A stretch of DNA of 64,000 nucleotides from Siphonodentalium dalli (Eukaryota > Mollusca > Scaphopoda > Gadilida > Siphonodentaliidae), in contig CP136062.1 in assembly GCA_032622095.1 (NCBI GenBank), positions 131,951,282 to 132,015,281 of the forward strand. The letters are read 5' to 3'. The notes beneath the pieces were generated by a model that was not told where the DNA came from, made no database searches, and saw nothing but the letters and a program-made list of their open reading frames with translations. Each line of letters opens with the position of its first letter. The first letter of the stretch is position 1. Positions 37,060-47,590 of this stretch are shown here, piece by piece. Position numbers and translations under genes: made by a program.

Positions 37060-37640
37060 AACACCATCAAGATGGAGAACTCTCTCACATGACCTCTCTA
37101 TTGATTAACATATCCTTGGGTTATTGTGGAAAGCCATAGCCACCCAAGGTACACATGTACAACCCACCCATTACCTCAGTCACTCCATATGTACATAAAC
37201 ACCACACAAATGACAATATAGTCACCCACTTTATACATGTACACCTGACCATACAGCCATACTTGGTTATACCCATACATACCACAAATGACGATACAGC
37301 CACGATTCACCATGCATGAACACCAGGTTGTACTCCTACACCTGGCACATGACCATATAGTCACTCTATGTATACATATGCACCACATTCACGATCATAC
37401 ATTCACTCAGTGCATACATATTCATCTCACTATGGACCATACAGCCACTACATGTATACATATTCGCCATACCCATGACCATAGGGTCAATCCAGGTATA
37501 CATATACACCTCACCAATGGTGAGCCCTTCCAGATATACGAATACCCACACACACGACCACTTATACCGTCCGTACTTGCATATACAGCTCACACATGAC
37601 AATTCAGCAACTCACTGTATAATGTATTCATACACGCCGC
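37060..37640 (-). repeat. 42-bp minisatellite array, inverted part
   Basis: The same unit in reverse complement. Its order of variant units mirrors parts of the forward array (see findings). The switch lies at about 37030-37100, in non-repeat sequence that contains ctttccacattt and attgtggaaagcc. Confidence 0.92.
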
Positions 37641-37649
37641 TCCAATGAT

Positions 37650-38345
37650 CAGTTAATATACAAAACACAAAATAAAGTCATATTTGTGAAAAAACGTCAT
37701 ATTTTCAACTTCCGGCGGCCATTTTGGCGCCCATCTTGGAGGGTGAGTTTCATTTTTGCGCCAAAAAAGTGTAACTGACTTAGGGTCTGATCTGAAAAAT
37801 GGCGGCCAGGATGGACGCCATCTTGTCTGAAGTCTACACGGCCACTTTTTTTTTCTTATTAACATTGCTTAAAAGTTGAAGGACATAATAAGGAACAAAA
37901 TGAGTGGGGTGAAGTTAAGTCCCATGGTGCGGGTGCAAGGGTACCCCTATTGGCTCCCGGACTATATGAGAATTCTTACGAGAATCGTCGATAAATATAC
38001 AAAACAGCAATGTCTTACCATGATGTTAATGTTTCAGAATTATTACTGTGATGATAGTATCATGATACAACGCTGCTTTGAACGTTCCGCGAGGAGTATA
38101 TAAGTTTGAGTATGTTCAAGCCTTCAAGGCCAATTACGTGATTTCATATGACGTTGTACGGTGCCGTATCAACAACCCTCCAGCGAAGAAACCACGAAGA
38201 TTTTAAAAGCCTTTTATTGAAACCTATGTTCGTCCAATCGGGCGACAGGCAGTCTATTCGTGTTCGGCACCTTCGAATTATGGTAAAAAAGTTGGTTTGA
38301 CACTTTTCCGCGGAAATGCTTCTAGAAATGTCTTTTCTGAGAATT
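37650..38345. other. Intron 4; no gene supported
   Basis: Positions 37710-37840 are locally GC-rich with ggcggccat / atggcggcc motifs that pair imperfectly. The open frames at 37653-37865 and 37876-38103 are not recognised. Confidence 0.4.
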
Positions 38346-38359
38346 ACGACTAGACTATA

Positions 38360-38865
38360 ATAATAAGTACAGACGGAGTAATATTTATTGGAGGGAAATG
38401 ATCAGATATGTGACCCGCCATATCAAATCCAGTCGTAAGTCGGGATTTGTTTACCCTGTGCCAATGCATTCTCTTATATATGCGAGTCGACCATAGGTCG
38501 CCTCGCATATATAAGAGAATGCATTGGCCTAACAATTTTTTACAATTTTAATAATTTTTTCTTGTATTCTTTAACAATTTTATAATTTCACCCACACAGA
38601 GCCCCAGACAAACATGAGCAGAAGACACTCTTCTATATGCTTCTATATATGTGTGGGGCTCCCTGCAGGGTAATGGATGTTTTTTATTTTATGTCCTAAA
38701 AATTGTAAGAAACATTTATTTAAAACAAATGATAAAAAATTGTTAGGCCAATGCATTCTCTTATATATGCGAGGCGACTTACGACTGGATTTGATATGGC
38801 GGGTCACATATGGTCCTTTGTTGAACTTATATAATATCTAAACAATCCTAAGACAACTACTCATC
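38360..38865. mobile_element. TTAA-B MITE remnant hosting another element
   Basis: Left piece ataataagtacagacggagt ..ggagggaaatgatcagat and right piece tttgttgaacttatataata ..gacaactactcatcaa belong to TTAA-B. The element at 38406-38811 is inserted between them. Confidence 0.72.
38406..38811. mobile_element. Element with about 36-bp terminal inverted repeats (ATATGTGACCCGCC)
   Basis: The left end atatgtgacccgccatatca, then aatccagtcgtaagtcg, matches the right end exactly in reverse complement. Inside is a rearranged TTAA-A-type interior: cctgtgccaatgcattctct, the tatatgcgag stem, and ttggcctaacaattt / aaattgttaggccaa. The interior also has a second hairpin (agagccccagac .. gtgtggggct). Confidence 0.88.
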
Positions 38866-39319
38866 AAGCCTGAGTTTAGGGTGCCTGTCATTTGTAGAAT
38901 GAGGTCCCCAGAGGATGAATTTAGTGACGTTGTTCTGCATAGCTGGCTAGCATCACAAAATTCACTCTCTGGGGACCTCATTCTGCATGGCCTCCTCTCC
39001 TATGGGAGAAATAGACTCAGATTGAAGTTCCCAAATGGTGAATATTGTGATGTGCACCCTTTGGGAACCTCGATTATGCAATGTGTCATCTGCCAATTTG
39101 GGGGATATAGAGAAACAAAACTAAAAAAGAAATAGAATTTATGTGCAGAAGTTTAAATAGAAATTTGATAATAAAGAAACTTTCCAGAGAAGAAGAGGCC
39201 TAAGCAGAAAGAGGTCCCAGTGAGTGAATTTAGTGATGCTAGCCCGCTATGCAGGATAGCTTCAATAAATTCACCCTCTGGGGACCTCATTCAGCAAATG
39301 ACAAGCGCACACAGGATTG
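38865..39319 (-). mobile_element. hAT-like MITE, copy 6
   Basis: It starts caagcctgagtttagggtgc, and tactcatc occurs on both sides (38858-38865 and 39320-39327), one base overlapping the first C. Both hairpins and a core inverted relative to 2553 are present. The right tip is diverged (acaagcgcacacaggattg). Confidence 0.85.
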
Positions 39320-39329
39320 TACTCATCAA

Positions 39330-39840
39330 TGAGTATTTAGTATGTAATAAAACATTACAGATAGGAAATCCTAATCCGTTCTTTCTGAACTTGCCCCTTA
39401 TTAACAATATACAGTTTATACATGTCTTTAAAGTACTTAAAAATTTACAACAATAAATCTTTGCATATCACTTCTGGTCAAGTGTCTTCATGCTATGAGT
39501 ATGCCCAATATGCCAGTGAAATGATGTGATGTATAATTTTACATAATAAGGCTTATTTACTGACATTTGCTCTATTATTGTCCACTTTGGGTTTGACAAT
39601 GGTCAATTGTAATAAAAAAAAATTTAATGTGTTTTGTATATTCAAACCAAGGGGAATAACTCAGCGACTAATGGTATGAAGAAACAAAGTACAGACAGTT
39701 GTTTCATCTGGTAATTTCTGTCGAAAATAAAAAATAATTCATTGGCCGGTATGGCAAGAACAATGAATCAACATTGGTCTTAATAACAGTACGTATCGCC
39801 TAAAGTAGCCAACTTTGCAGGAAGTTGAGTACTGCTTCCT
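39330..39840. other. Intron 4; no feature recognised
   Basis: AT-rich sequence with nothing shared with the rest of the window. Confidence 0.4.
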
Positions 39841-39845
39841 TTATA

Positions 39846-40320
39846 GGGTCAGATCATGCCATTCTCTACTCCTGTTTTGACAGGGAATCTTATGATGTCG
39901 AAAAAATAACCGTGGAATATATTTCTTTGTTGATACCTGTTGCTTAATATATAGTTTATTCATAAGTAGGCGAAGGTCCCAGTTCAAGATTACATTATTT
40001 TTAGGCACTTAGCTTGGGATTTTGCTGTGCACCACATACAATCATGGAATTTCTCCAGGGTAATTTATTCAATGTTTTTTGTGATATCGGCTCACTAAAG
40101 TCACAAAATCATGCAATTTCGAGCCAGGACCACCCAATACTTTGAAGTAGATTATTGAGGAACAAATATAAACAAAGAAATATATTCCCTGCATTGTTTG
40201 CTCAAACTTATAAATTACCCTGTCAGAAGGGGGTCAGATCATCAGAAAGTTCCCAGGTTTTGTACTGGTGGAATATGATCTCTACGGGCATTAACAAGAG
40301 TAGAGATTCATGGCGTGATC
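39846..40320. mobile_element. Fold-back element, family FB-2, copy 2
   Basis: It begins gatcatgccattctctactc and ends gagattcatggcgtgatc. The inner blocks tttctccagggtaatttatt, aaatcatgcaatttcgagcc and gttcccaggttttgtactgg align with the 25205 copy. It has no TTAA-C insertion. A Pal-TA element begins directly after its end. Confidence 0.87.
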
Positions 40321-40433
40321 TACAGTAATGCCCTAAGTAATCGACTCTACAAGCCATATTTCCGACTAAATCCTGAAAAGTTACCCATAATTCTGCTGTG
40401 GTTAAGGAGTCGATTATTTAGGGCATAACTGTA
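40321..40433. mobile_element. Pal-TA MITE, left arm mostly deleted
   Basis: TA at both ends. The left 29 bp (cagtaatgccctaagtaatc, gactct) join directly to acaagccatatttccgac of the right arm. The end reads gggcataactg. Confidence 0.88.
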
Positions 40434-40466
40434 CCTCAGGGTCAGCCCTATTGGTTAAGGTGTTAA

Positions 40467-40710
40467 TTAACCCTTTCTATGCTAAATAATCAATGGTGAG
40501 TATTTCGGATAATAAGTCATAACCGTTTCGTTGAACTTATTATCTGAACATAAATTAATAGGGTTAGTTCTGCACTAGTATTATCTTTTTCGTCTCTCTT
40601 GACTTGATTTCCTGAACACCCCTTCATATAAATAATAGACCATTCCAATTTTCCAATCTATACTTTTATAACTGGCTGGGAGAATTCATTTATTGAAGAA
40701 AGGGTTTTAA
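40467..40710 (+). mobile_element. TTAA-B MITE
   Basis: Starts TTAACCCTTTCTATGCTAAA and ends tgaagaaagggttttaa; the middle has gttgaacttattatctgaac. About 244 bp between TTAA sites. Confidence 0.88.
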
Positions 40711-40714
40711 CTGA

Positions 40715-41118
40715 GATATTGTTTATGCAGCAAAACCCTTATCCAGAGAATCATCTTGAATTCAATAGAATAAGCCCATCAACAATGTATAATAAGAAAT
40801 CGACCCGTCACAGATACTCGAACAGTGCACGCACCTTTAACTGAGAAAATCACTTATACAGAATGCATAATATACAAATTATTGTTTCGATAAATTAAGA
40901 TGCACTTGTAATAATAAGGTTCAAGTTTCAAGACTTGCAAAGAAATGAGACAAAACACTTTATTTTGGCTCTCGCTGTAAGCTGTAGCGGGAGATGTTTA
41001 AATATATCTCAGAAAAATCAATAGGCCATCTCTCAATATTTTTCAGATTCCGTACTGTGTCAATGATTAGCTTTGTATCCTAACCATTCAGTGAATATAT
41101 CCACAAATACATCAATGC
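40715..41118. other. Intron 4; no feature recognised
   Basis: AT-rich sequence without coding signal. Confidence 0.4.
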
Positions 41119-41120
41119 AA

Positions 41121-41266
41121 TACAGTAATGCTCTAAATAATCGACTCCTTAACCACAGTGAGAGCTTTCCGATTAATGGCAACAAGCCATATTTCCGACT
41201 AAATCCTGAAAAGTTACCCATAATTCTGCTGTGGTTAAGGAGTCGATTATTTAGGGCATTACTGTA
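41121..41266. mobile_element. Pal-TA MITE, most of left arm deleted
   Basis: TA at both ends. The left arm stops at ccttaaccaca and joins gtgagagctttccgat near the centre. The right arm is complete. Confidence 0.9.
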
Positions 41267-41340
41267 TGTGACCAATTCAGTTCGGTCATTAAATCAGATT
41301 AAACAGGGAAAATGTCTGTCCGATGCTATACTGGATGAGA

Positions 41341-41412
41341 TACAGTAAATCCTGAGAAGTTACCCATAATTCTGCTGTGGTTAAGGAGTCGATTAATTAT
41401 AGCATTACTGTA
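41341..41412. mobile_element. Pal-TA MITE, minimal derivative of 72 bp
   Basis: After the left tip tacagta the sequence goes directly into aatcctgagaagttaccc and the rest of the right arm to attactgta. Both TA flanks persist. It lies 75 bp from the previous copy. Confidence 0.87.
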
Positions 41413-41414
41413 TG

Positions 41415-42118
41415 AGTGATCATGAATGATGCTGTATTGGGAAGGGAAGGGTGGAGCTTTTCAATACTCTCTGATGGAACAACAATACTTTATGTGAACT
41501 GCAATTATGACAGGAGATTGTTCTGCTAGGGGGAGTGAGAGCAGGGGCTTATAGTGCACTCTAGTGCCCCAACCACAATGCCCTTGTGCTGTGTCCCTTT
41601 ATATGTGTATCGTAGTATACTAGAGAAACGGGAATGATAGAATTTATCTCGCTTCACAATCACTCGAAAATCTAACAAATTTAATCCATTTATCCAAGCA
41701 ATACTATCGATATCAGCAAGGATGGATCGGCAAAGGATTCCTCTTTCAAATAATACCAACAACACCCCTCAATTATATTTCTATCAATAGCATTTAATTT
41801 ATATTTAAACACCGAATATCGTCAACAAAGACGGTGATTTCTCAGGGTTGATCTTACTTACATGTAAGTACCAGTGTCCGACTTTTCACTAAATTTTACC
41901 TCTTTTAAAATAAACATTTGATAAAACATTATACAATCTGATTAAATGTTAAATGCAGATGTATTGGCTGATAATTTATCTATAAATATAAACTGACAAA
42001 TCATCATTATCAATTTTTATAGCAAAGAGATTAGTTGGTAATTCAGAAATATTACTTCATATATTTCCGCTTTCAATTGTGACCTCATTTACATATTACA
42101 AAATCACCCGATATGCAT
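41415..42118. other. Intron 4; no feature recognised
   Basis: AT-rich. A 79-residue minus-strand frame (41526-41765) is not recognised. Confidence 0.4.
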
Positions 42119-42121
42119 GCT

Positions 42122-42260
42122 TCTCCCTTTCATGATGGGAGTTGCGCTGGTACAGCATTAAATATCCTGTGCCAGTTCATTCTCTTATATATGTGAGTAT
42201 CCAATAGGGAGCATCGCATATATAGGAGAATGAACTGGCTTCCAGTCATGGAAGGGTTAT
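42122..42260 (+). mobile_element. TTAA-A MITE, short copy
   Basis: ccctttcatgatgggagttg at the left and cagtcatggaagggttatt at the right frame one stem block (tatatgtgagt / gcatcgcatatatagg). The TTAA tips are mutated. Confidence 0.83.
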
Positions 42261-42331
42261 TCTTTAGTACATCTTTGGTGATTTTGTGTATGGGTAAGGG
42301 GTCTTCTCAATTATGAGTGGGTGATTTACAC

Positions 42332-42681
42332 TTAACCCTTTACCCAACAAACCGGCCAAAACCGGCCAAATAAAGCTTCAACATCCTAAATTATCTTCGG
42401 TCTGTCTCAATAGAACCATACAAATATGGATATCATTGGAACCGGCTCCTTGACCACATTGTGATAGTTACAGTTATGCCCTGTGCCAATGCATTCTCTT
42501 ATATATGCGAGTCGACCATAGGTCGCCTCGCATATATAAGAGAATACATTCTTTAACAATTTTATAATTTTTAATGTGTTAAGCCAATGCATTCTCTTAT
42601 ATATGCGAGGCGACCTATGGTCGACTCGCATATATAAGAGAATGCATTGGCACAGGGCAGTTCTGTTGGGTAAAGGGTTAA
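42332..42681. mobile_element. TTAA element, variant with CCCTTTACCCAACA ends
   Basis: Length 350 bp between TTAA sites. The ends read CCCTTTACCCAACAAACC and tgttgggtaaaggg. Inside are two TTAA-A-type stems (tatatgcgagtcgaccatag and its complement) separated by a short A/T spacer. It also carries an accggccaaa direct repeat near the left end. It shares the interior type with the element at 38406 but has different ends. Confidence 0.88.
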
Positions 42682-42689
42682 AGTCGGCT

Positions 42690-43450
42690 ATGGAAGAAAA
42701 CCATACTTCGATGCAGACCAGTATTATCCCTAAACGATTTCAATAGCTGTTTAACATCAAAGGAAACTTGGACAATCAGCACAAGTGTGGGTACAACAGA
42801 GAATACCCCTAATTTGTATGCAGAAAGTTTGAAAAAGAATCCATTGAAACCCTTCAACTCATTCAATTCTTTATTCTCATCACCTAAATATGTTCAAAAC
42901 AGTCAATGATAAACAGTGTACGAAGTCATTCTGTTGCACAATTTTGTCCAGACTGTGGAAAAAAGATAGACTCTCACAGACTCTCACAGAGTCATACTGG
43001 CATACTGATCAAAGTCTATAGTAGTCTCGTCGACTTGTCATTTCGGAAAGTGTGAGGGCTTCCCCGAAATTACGTCACACTGTGTTATGATGATCATTTC
43101 AACACTTTCATCTTATAGTGAGTTCTGATTGGTGCTACTGACTCGGAATCCCAGGGTTCGGAAATTCTATGGCAGGTTATCGGACCTAACAGTCCTAAAT
43201 ATATATGTGGGTATGTTGCTTTCTGAGACTGCATTTTTCATTATAAATCCGATATTTCTTTATACTACAGTGGCGATTTCTTGTCAATTTTAAAGTGAAT
43301 ATGGACAACTTAGTTATTGGAAAAATGAAGAATGAGTTAATTGTCATACACCCGCAAAAAAATAAACAGTTAATAAATGTACCAAACCCATACGTTATAT
43401 ATAAAACTAGAATTCAGACCATTGTATGAGTAAGATGGATAAGTTTACCA
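42690..43450. other. Intron 4; dispersed repeat fragment only
   Basis: Positions 43012-43095 match 30518-30605 (see there). The rest is AT-rich and unrecognised. Confidence 0.45.
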
Positions 43451-43452
43451 TG

Positions 43453-43773
43453 TACAGTAATGCCCTAAATTATCAACTCCTTAACCACAGCAGAATTATG
43501 GGTAATTTTTCATGATTTAGTCGGAAATATGGCTTGTTGCCATTCATCGGAAAGCTCTCAGTGAGAGCTTTCCGATGAATGCCAACAAGCCATATTTCCG
43601 ACTAAATCATGAAAAATTACCCATAATTGTGACAGGAAGACAGTCCTCGAGATTATGTCATCCCCTGGTGATATAATGTTATACTCTTCTTGTATTATAA
43701 TTGTCATAAACATAAGTATTCATTATATCACCAATAAACAATCAATCAATCGATTATTTAGGGCATTACTGTA
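43453..43773. mobile_element. Pal-TA MITE with a nested retroelement tail, beside exon 4
   Basis: TA-flanked ends. The left arm and most of the right arm form a near-perfect hairpin. At ttacccataattgt the right arm is replaced by about 115 bp ending caataaacaatcaatcaatc, after which cgattatttagggcattact completes the element. Confidence 0.9.
43631..43750 (+). mobile_element. Retroelement 3' end with AATC tail, inside Pal-TA
   Basis: The insert ends in repeats of aatc, like the SINE at 52833, but its body differs. Its left boundary is at gacaggaagacagtcc. About 20 bp of the host arm are missing, so insertion was accompanied by deletion. It may be a 5'-truncated LINE or SINE. Confidence 0.65.
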
Positions 43774-43874
43774 GATTGTTCAGACCCAAGGTTAAATGCT
43801 AACTGGCAAAGAATGGCTATATTTGTGTGGCCAATTATCACAAAGATTAAATAAAATTAATTCATTTCACTTAC

Positions 43875-44035
43875 TATTTTGCAGAGTCGTTCAGTTGATA
43901 TTCATTTGATCTACCAAAACATTCTTGTACTCCACTATCAACCCATAGCCGCTTCATCGCCGCTAATAGTTCCTCTGAGAAGGGTTCTGTATCCTCCATC
44001 CTAGCTATGACATCGAGAACGATTTTTGCATCAGC
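43875..44035 (-). CDS. GNAO1: G-alpha-o exon 4 (residues 102-155, helical domain)
   Basis: This 161-bp exon begins in phase at [20 protein letters not shown] and ends in the split codon for Tyr155 after [10 protein letters not shown]. The acceptor is TTTCCAG and the donor GTAAGT. It encodes most of the all-helical domain. [20 protein letters not shown] corresponds to helices alpha-D to alpha-F of the family. The 161-bp size fits Go; Gi genes have 158 bp here as I recall. A near-perfect Pal-TA hairpin (43453-43773) starts 101 bp past the donor in the direction of transcription. Confidence 0.97.
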
Positions 44036-44195
44036 CTGGAAAGTAAACCAAATTTCTCTTAAAATAATATGTTTTTGTTGAACAATATGTAATAAATACA
44101 ATACATAGCTTTAACAGTGGATGTTTCCACATATATTCATTAGTGGGAGGAGCTTATGGTTGCTAGGAGACAAGGTGCTTGCAGAAATAGTTTAA

Positions 44196-44403
44196 TAAGT
44201 TTTACAGTGCCACATATATGCTATAATATATGCTTGCATATATAAGAGAATGCACTGGCTTACAAGGTCAAGGTAAATATTGTTTGGCCAATGTATTCTC
44301 TTATATATGTGAGGCTCCCTATGGGAGACTCTCATATATAAGAGAATGCATTGCCACAGGGTTTTCACAAAATTTCAGGAAGCTCCGATCATGGAAGTGT
44401 TAA
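44196..44403 (+). mobile_element. TTAA-A MITE, left end lost
   Basis: It contains agagaatgcactggcttaca, aggtcaaggtaaatattgtt, the second stem block, and ends gatcatggaagtgttaa. The CCCTTTCATG start is not recognisable. It lies in intron 3, about 160 bp upstream of exon 4 in transcription order. Confidence 0.85.
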
Positions 44404-44404
44404 G

Positions 44405-44960
44405 TACCCTACTATATAGATATGGAGCCACAATGACATGATACATGTATAATAAAAAAATATGCAAATTCAGGAAGTTTGTGAAATTTATTTATGTGTT
44501 ATGGATTTCTGAAGTGGTTTCCAGGAAATGCAATAGTATATAATATAGAATTTAATGATGGTGCCCAAAATAAAAATGCCCCAAATGCTATTTTAGAGAA
44601 TAAATTTGATGAGCAGACTTAAATTAATACCAGTGAGGATGGAGCTCTTCCTTAGTTCTTCTCCTCAGAAACCATTAATTAGATTTGATTATCTATGGTT
44701 GCCATGGAAATGTGACAGTGACATTCATATAGTATGTTGCTAATCTATTATTCAATACCACAAATATTGTTATGAACCAAGGGGCTTAATTGGACCATAT
44801 CAGACATTATTGCACACTGGAGCTAATTACCCGTTTTGCATGGAACAATGTTGCCCAGCTGTTAACAAATACCTTAGCTACTACCCACAGCTCATTATCC
44901 CCATTGATGGTGATCATCAATCCGATCTATTCTGGGTGCTGGGCCTTCACAATGACTTTC
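44405..44960. other. Intron 3; no feature recognised
   Basis: Positions 44790-45116 are open on the plus strand for 108 residues. The second half lies in a TTAA-B relic and the first half is not recognised. Confidence 0.4.
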
Positions 44961-44964
44961 AGCC

Positions 44965-45230
44965 CTACAATTTCTGAATGGATTCTTCCTTCAAGTTATA
45001 GAAGTATACATTGGAATGGTCTATTATTCATTTGGAGGGGTCTTTTGACAACAAAAGTGCAGAAGACATATGATTCCCATTTATTCATTGTAGAAATGTT
45101 TAGATATATAATATAAACAGATGGTTTATAAGGTCATTTTCTAAACATATTATCTGAACATTGACTTAGGTCATTTTCGAAATATATTATCTGAACATTG
45201 ACCCCAAGTGAAGCAGTTGAGTGAAGCACT
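44965..45230 (+). mobile_element. TTAA-B MITE, decayed, with 41-bp direct repeat
   Basis: tgaatggattcttccttcaa, gtatacattggaatggtcta and tatctgaacattgac identify the family; the TTAA tips are absent. Positions 45133-45202 hold two copies of a 41-bp unit containing ggtcattttc and atattatctgaacattgac. Confidence 0.75.
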
Positions 45231-45342
45231 CATCAATAAGAATAACCAAACAAGGACTAATCATTAACCTCTCTTCAGATGCCATCTTGAGTGCAGAATT
45301 ATGGGATTGTTTTTCTCTAAACAGACACTAACTGAATGGAGC

Positions 45343-45559
45343 TACAGTAATGCCCTAAGTAATCGACTCCTTAAACACAGCAGAATTATGGGTAACTTTT
45401 CAATATTTAGTTGGAAATATGGCTTATTGCCATTCATCGGAAAGCTCTCGGGGAGAGCTTTCCGATGAATGGCAACAAGCCATATTTCCGACTAAATCCT
45501 GAAAAGTTACCCATAATTCTGCTGTGTTTAAGGAGTCGATTACTTAGGGCATTACTGTA
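45343..45559. mobile_element. Pal-TA MITE, complete copy
   Basis: Full hairpin between TA dinucleotides; centre agctctcggggagagct. The left arm has tcaatatttagttgg where others have tcaggatttagtcgg. Confidence 0.93.
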
Positions 45560-46050
45560 TATGTATACATAATTTTGCTATGCGTGTGGCAGAAATACAG
45601 TTTGTCTCAATAAGACTTTATACAACTTCTCTGTTATTATGAATTTTCTAAATTTAAATGCGAAGAGATCCAGTTGTGAAATTGTGAGTTTATCTACATG
45701 TACATGTAAAAAGAAATTTAAGAACAAACTGCTATCTGTGAGTTATTGATGGGCAAATAGAAAATTATGGTAATGGTTCTAGAATATTCTAAAAGAACAG
45801 AAATAGGTTAGAATTAAATTAACCTTCAGACTCTCAGACATCCAAACCCTGATGCTATGCTAGTGTGTCCTCAGAAATCAAAAGAGGAGTAAAATGTTTA
45901 TGAACAGTTTCAAGTGCTTATTGATAAGTCTTCTAAAGGTGTGTGTTATTTATTTATTTATTACATAATATCCTACTTAATCTTGGGGCACAATCTACTG
46001 AAGACGGGAGGAATTCCTGCTGAACATTCACCATCGGGTGCCTTTAGGGT
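45560..46050. other. Intron 3; no feature recognised
   Basis: AT-rich sequence without coding signal. Confidence 0.4.
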
Positions 46051-46052
46051 TT

Positions 46053-46275
46053 TTAACCCTGTCTATACTGAATGGATTCTCCCATTCATTAATAGATTAT
46101 ACATTGGAACAGTCTAGTATTCATTTGGAGGGGTGTTCAGGTCAAAAAACCAGATGACAGACAGAAAAACAGATAATACAAGAGCAGAATTATTCATATT
46201 CATTGGTGGGACATGTTCAGATAATATTCAACAAATAACCTATTTCTGAAGGGAACTACTCGTCAATTAATAATT
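46053..46275 (+). mobile_element. TTAA-B MITE, right end decayed
   Basis: Starts TTAACCCTGTCTATACTGAA and contains gatgacagacagaaaaacag and ttcagataatattcaacaa. The terminal aaagggttaa is missing. Confidence 0.83.
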
Positions 46276-46624
46276 AATATTTACATATTCTGTCTGTGTT
46301 ACACTAAATCCTGTTTGGTGATTGGTCAACTGCCAATTGGGTCACCCGGTTTACATCCCAATGCACAGATCTCTCCGGGTGTATCCTTTTATTAAAATCA
46401 ACATGATAAAGGCCTACTACATGTGCTCAGTAGTGAGTGAAATGAGTCCTGAGTCACCTGACCATAATAATGACCTGTGAACATTTATACAAATCAAATG
46501 AATCTGTACTGTTGTCTGCTTATAGAATAAAACCACCTCTGCAAATGAAGAATGAACCATTTCATGTATCTTTTTAGAACCAAATGGGTGAATCCATTTG
46601 GTGATAAAAACGGTTCAATGTGCT

Positions 46625-47520
46625 CCGTTGTGAGTGAAAATAGACCCTATGAACACAGACCCAACAAGCCAGCAGCACTGTTACATGGAGTGAAAATAGA
46701 CCCTATGACCGCAGACCCAACAAGCCAGCAACACTCTCACATGGAGTGAAAATAGACCCTATGACCGCAGACCCAACAAGCCAGCAACACTCTCACATGG
46801 AGTGAAAATAGACCCTATGACCGCAGACCCAACAAGCCAGCAACACTCTTACATGGAGTGAAAATAGTCTGCGACAGCAGACACAGTAAGCCAGCAGCAC
46901 TGTTACATGGAGTGAAAATAGACCCTATGAACACAGACCCAACAAGCCAGCAGCACTCTTACATGGAGTGACAATAGGCCATGTGATCACAGACCCAGTA
47001 AGCCAGCAGCACTCTTACATGGAGTGACAATATGCCCTGTGATCACAGACCCAGTAAGCCAGCAGCACTGGTACATGGAGTGAAAATAGACCCTGCGACC
47101 GCAGACCCAGTGAGCCAACAGCACTGTTACGTGGAATGAAAATAGACCCTATGAACACAGACCCAACAAGCCAGCAGCACTGTTACATGGGGTGAAAATA
47201 GACCCTATGAACACAGACCCAACAAGCCAGCAGCACTCTTACATGGAGTGACAATAGGCCATGTGATCACAGACCCAGTAAGCCAGCAGCACTCTTACAT
47301 GGAGTGACAATAGGCCCTGTGATCACAGACCCAGTAAGCCAGCAGCACTGGTACATGGAGTGAAAATAGACCCTGCGACCGCAGACCCAGTGAGACAGCA
47401 GCACTTTTACATGGAATGAAAATAGACCCTGCGACCGCAGACCCAGTGAGACAGAAGCACTTTTACATGGAGTGAAAATGGACCCTGCGACCGCAGACCC
47501 AGCACTCTTACATGGAAAGA
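46625..47520 (+). repeat. 56-bp minisatellite, about 16 units
   Basis: The unit runs from atggagtgaaaatagaccct through gcagacccaacaagccagca to the next atgg. The starts at 46633, 46689, 46745 and 46801 are exactly 56 bp apart. Variant units (gacaataggccatgtgatca; gaccctgcgaccgcag) alternate and form longer repeats. A 107-residue minus-strand open frame is a by-product. Confidence 0.95.
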
Positions 47521-47590
47521 TGATTAATTCAACTGCAAGCATTGAAATGTACCAAAATGAGACATTATTCATTATTGTTACACAAGACAA

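Noticed and set aside
44790-45116. 108-residue plus-strand open frame.
   Set aside because: Its second half is a TTAA-B MITE relic and the first half has no recognisable motif.
46625-47520. Regularly spaced repeats that might suggest a CRISPR array.
   Set aside because: The 56-bp units are directly adjacent with no unique spacers, and the DNA is from an animal.
47267-47590. 107-residue minus-strand open frame with repeated segments.
   Set aside because: It is a read-through of the 56-bp minisatellite and is not kept in the neighbouring single-unit copy.
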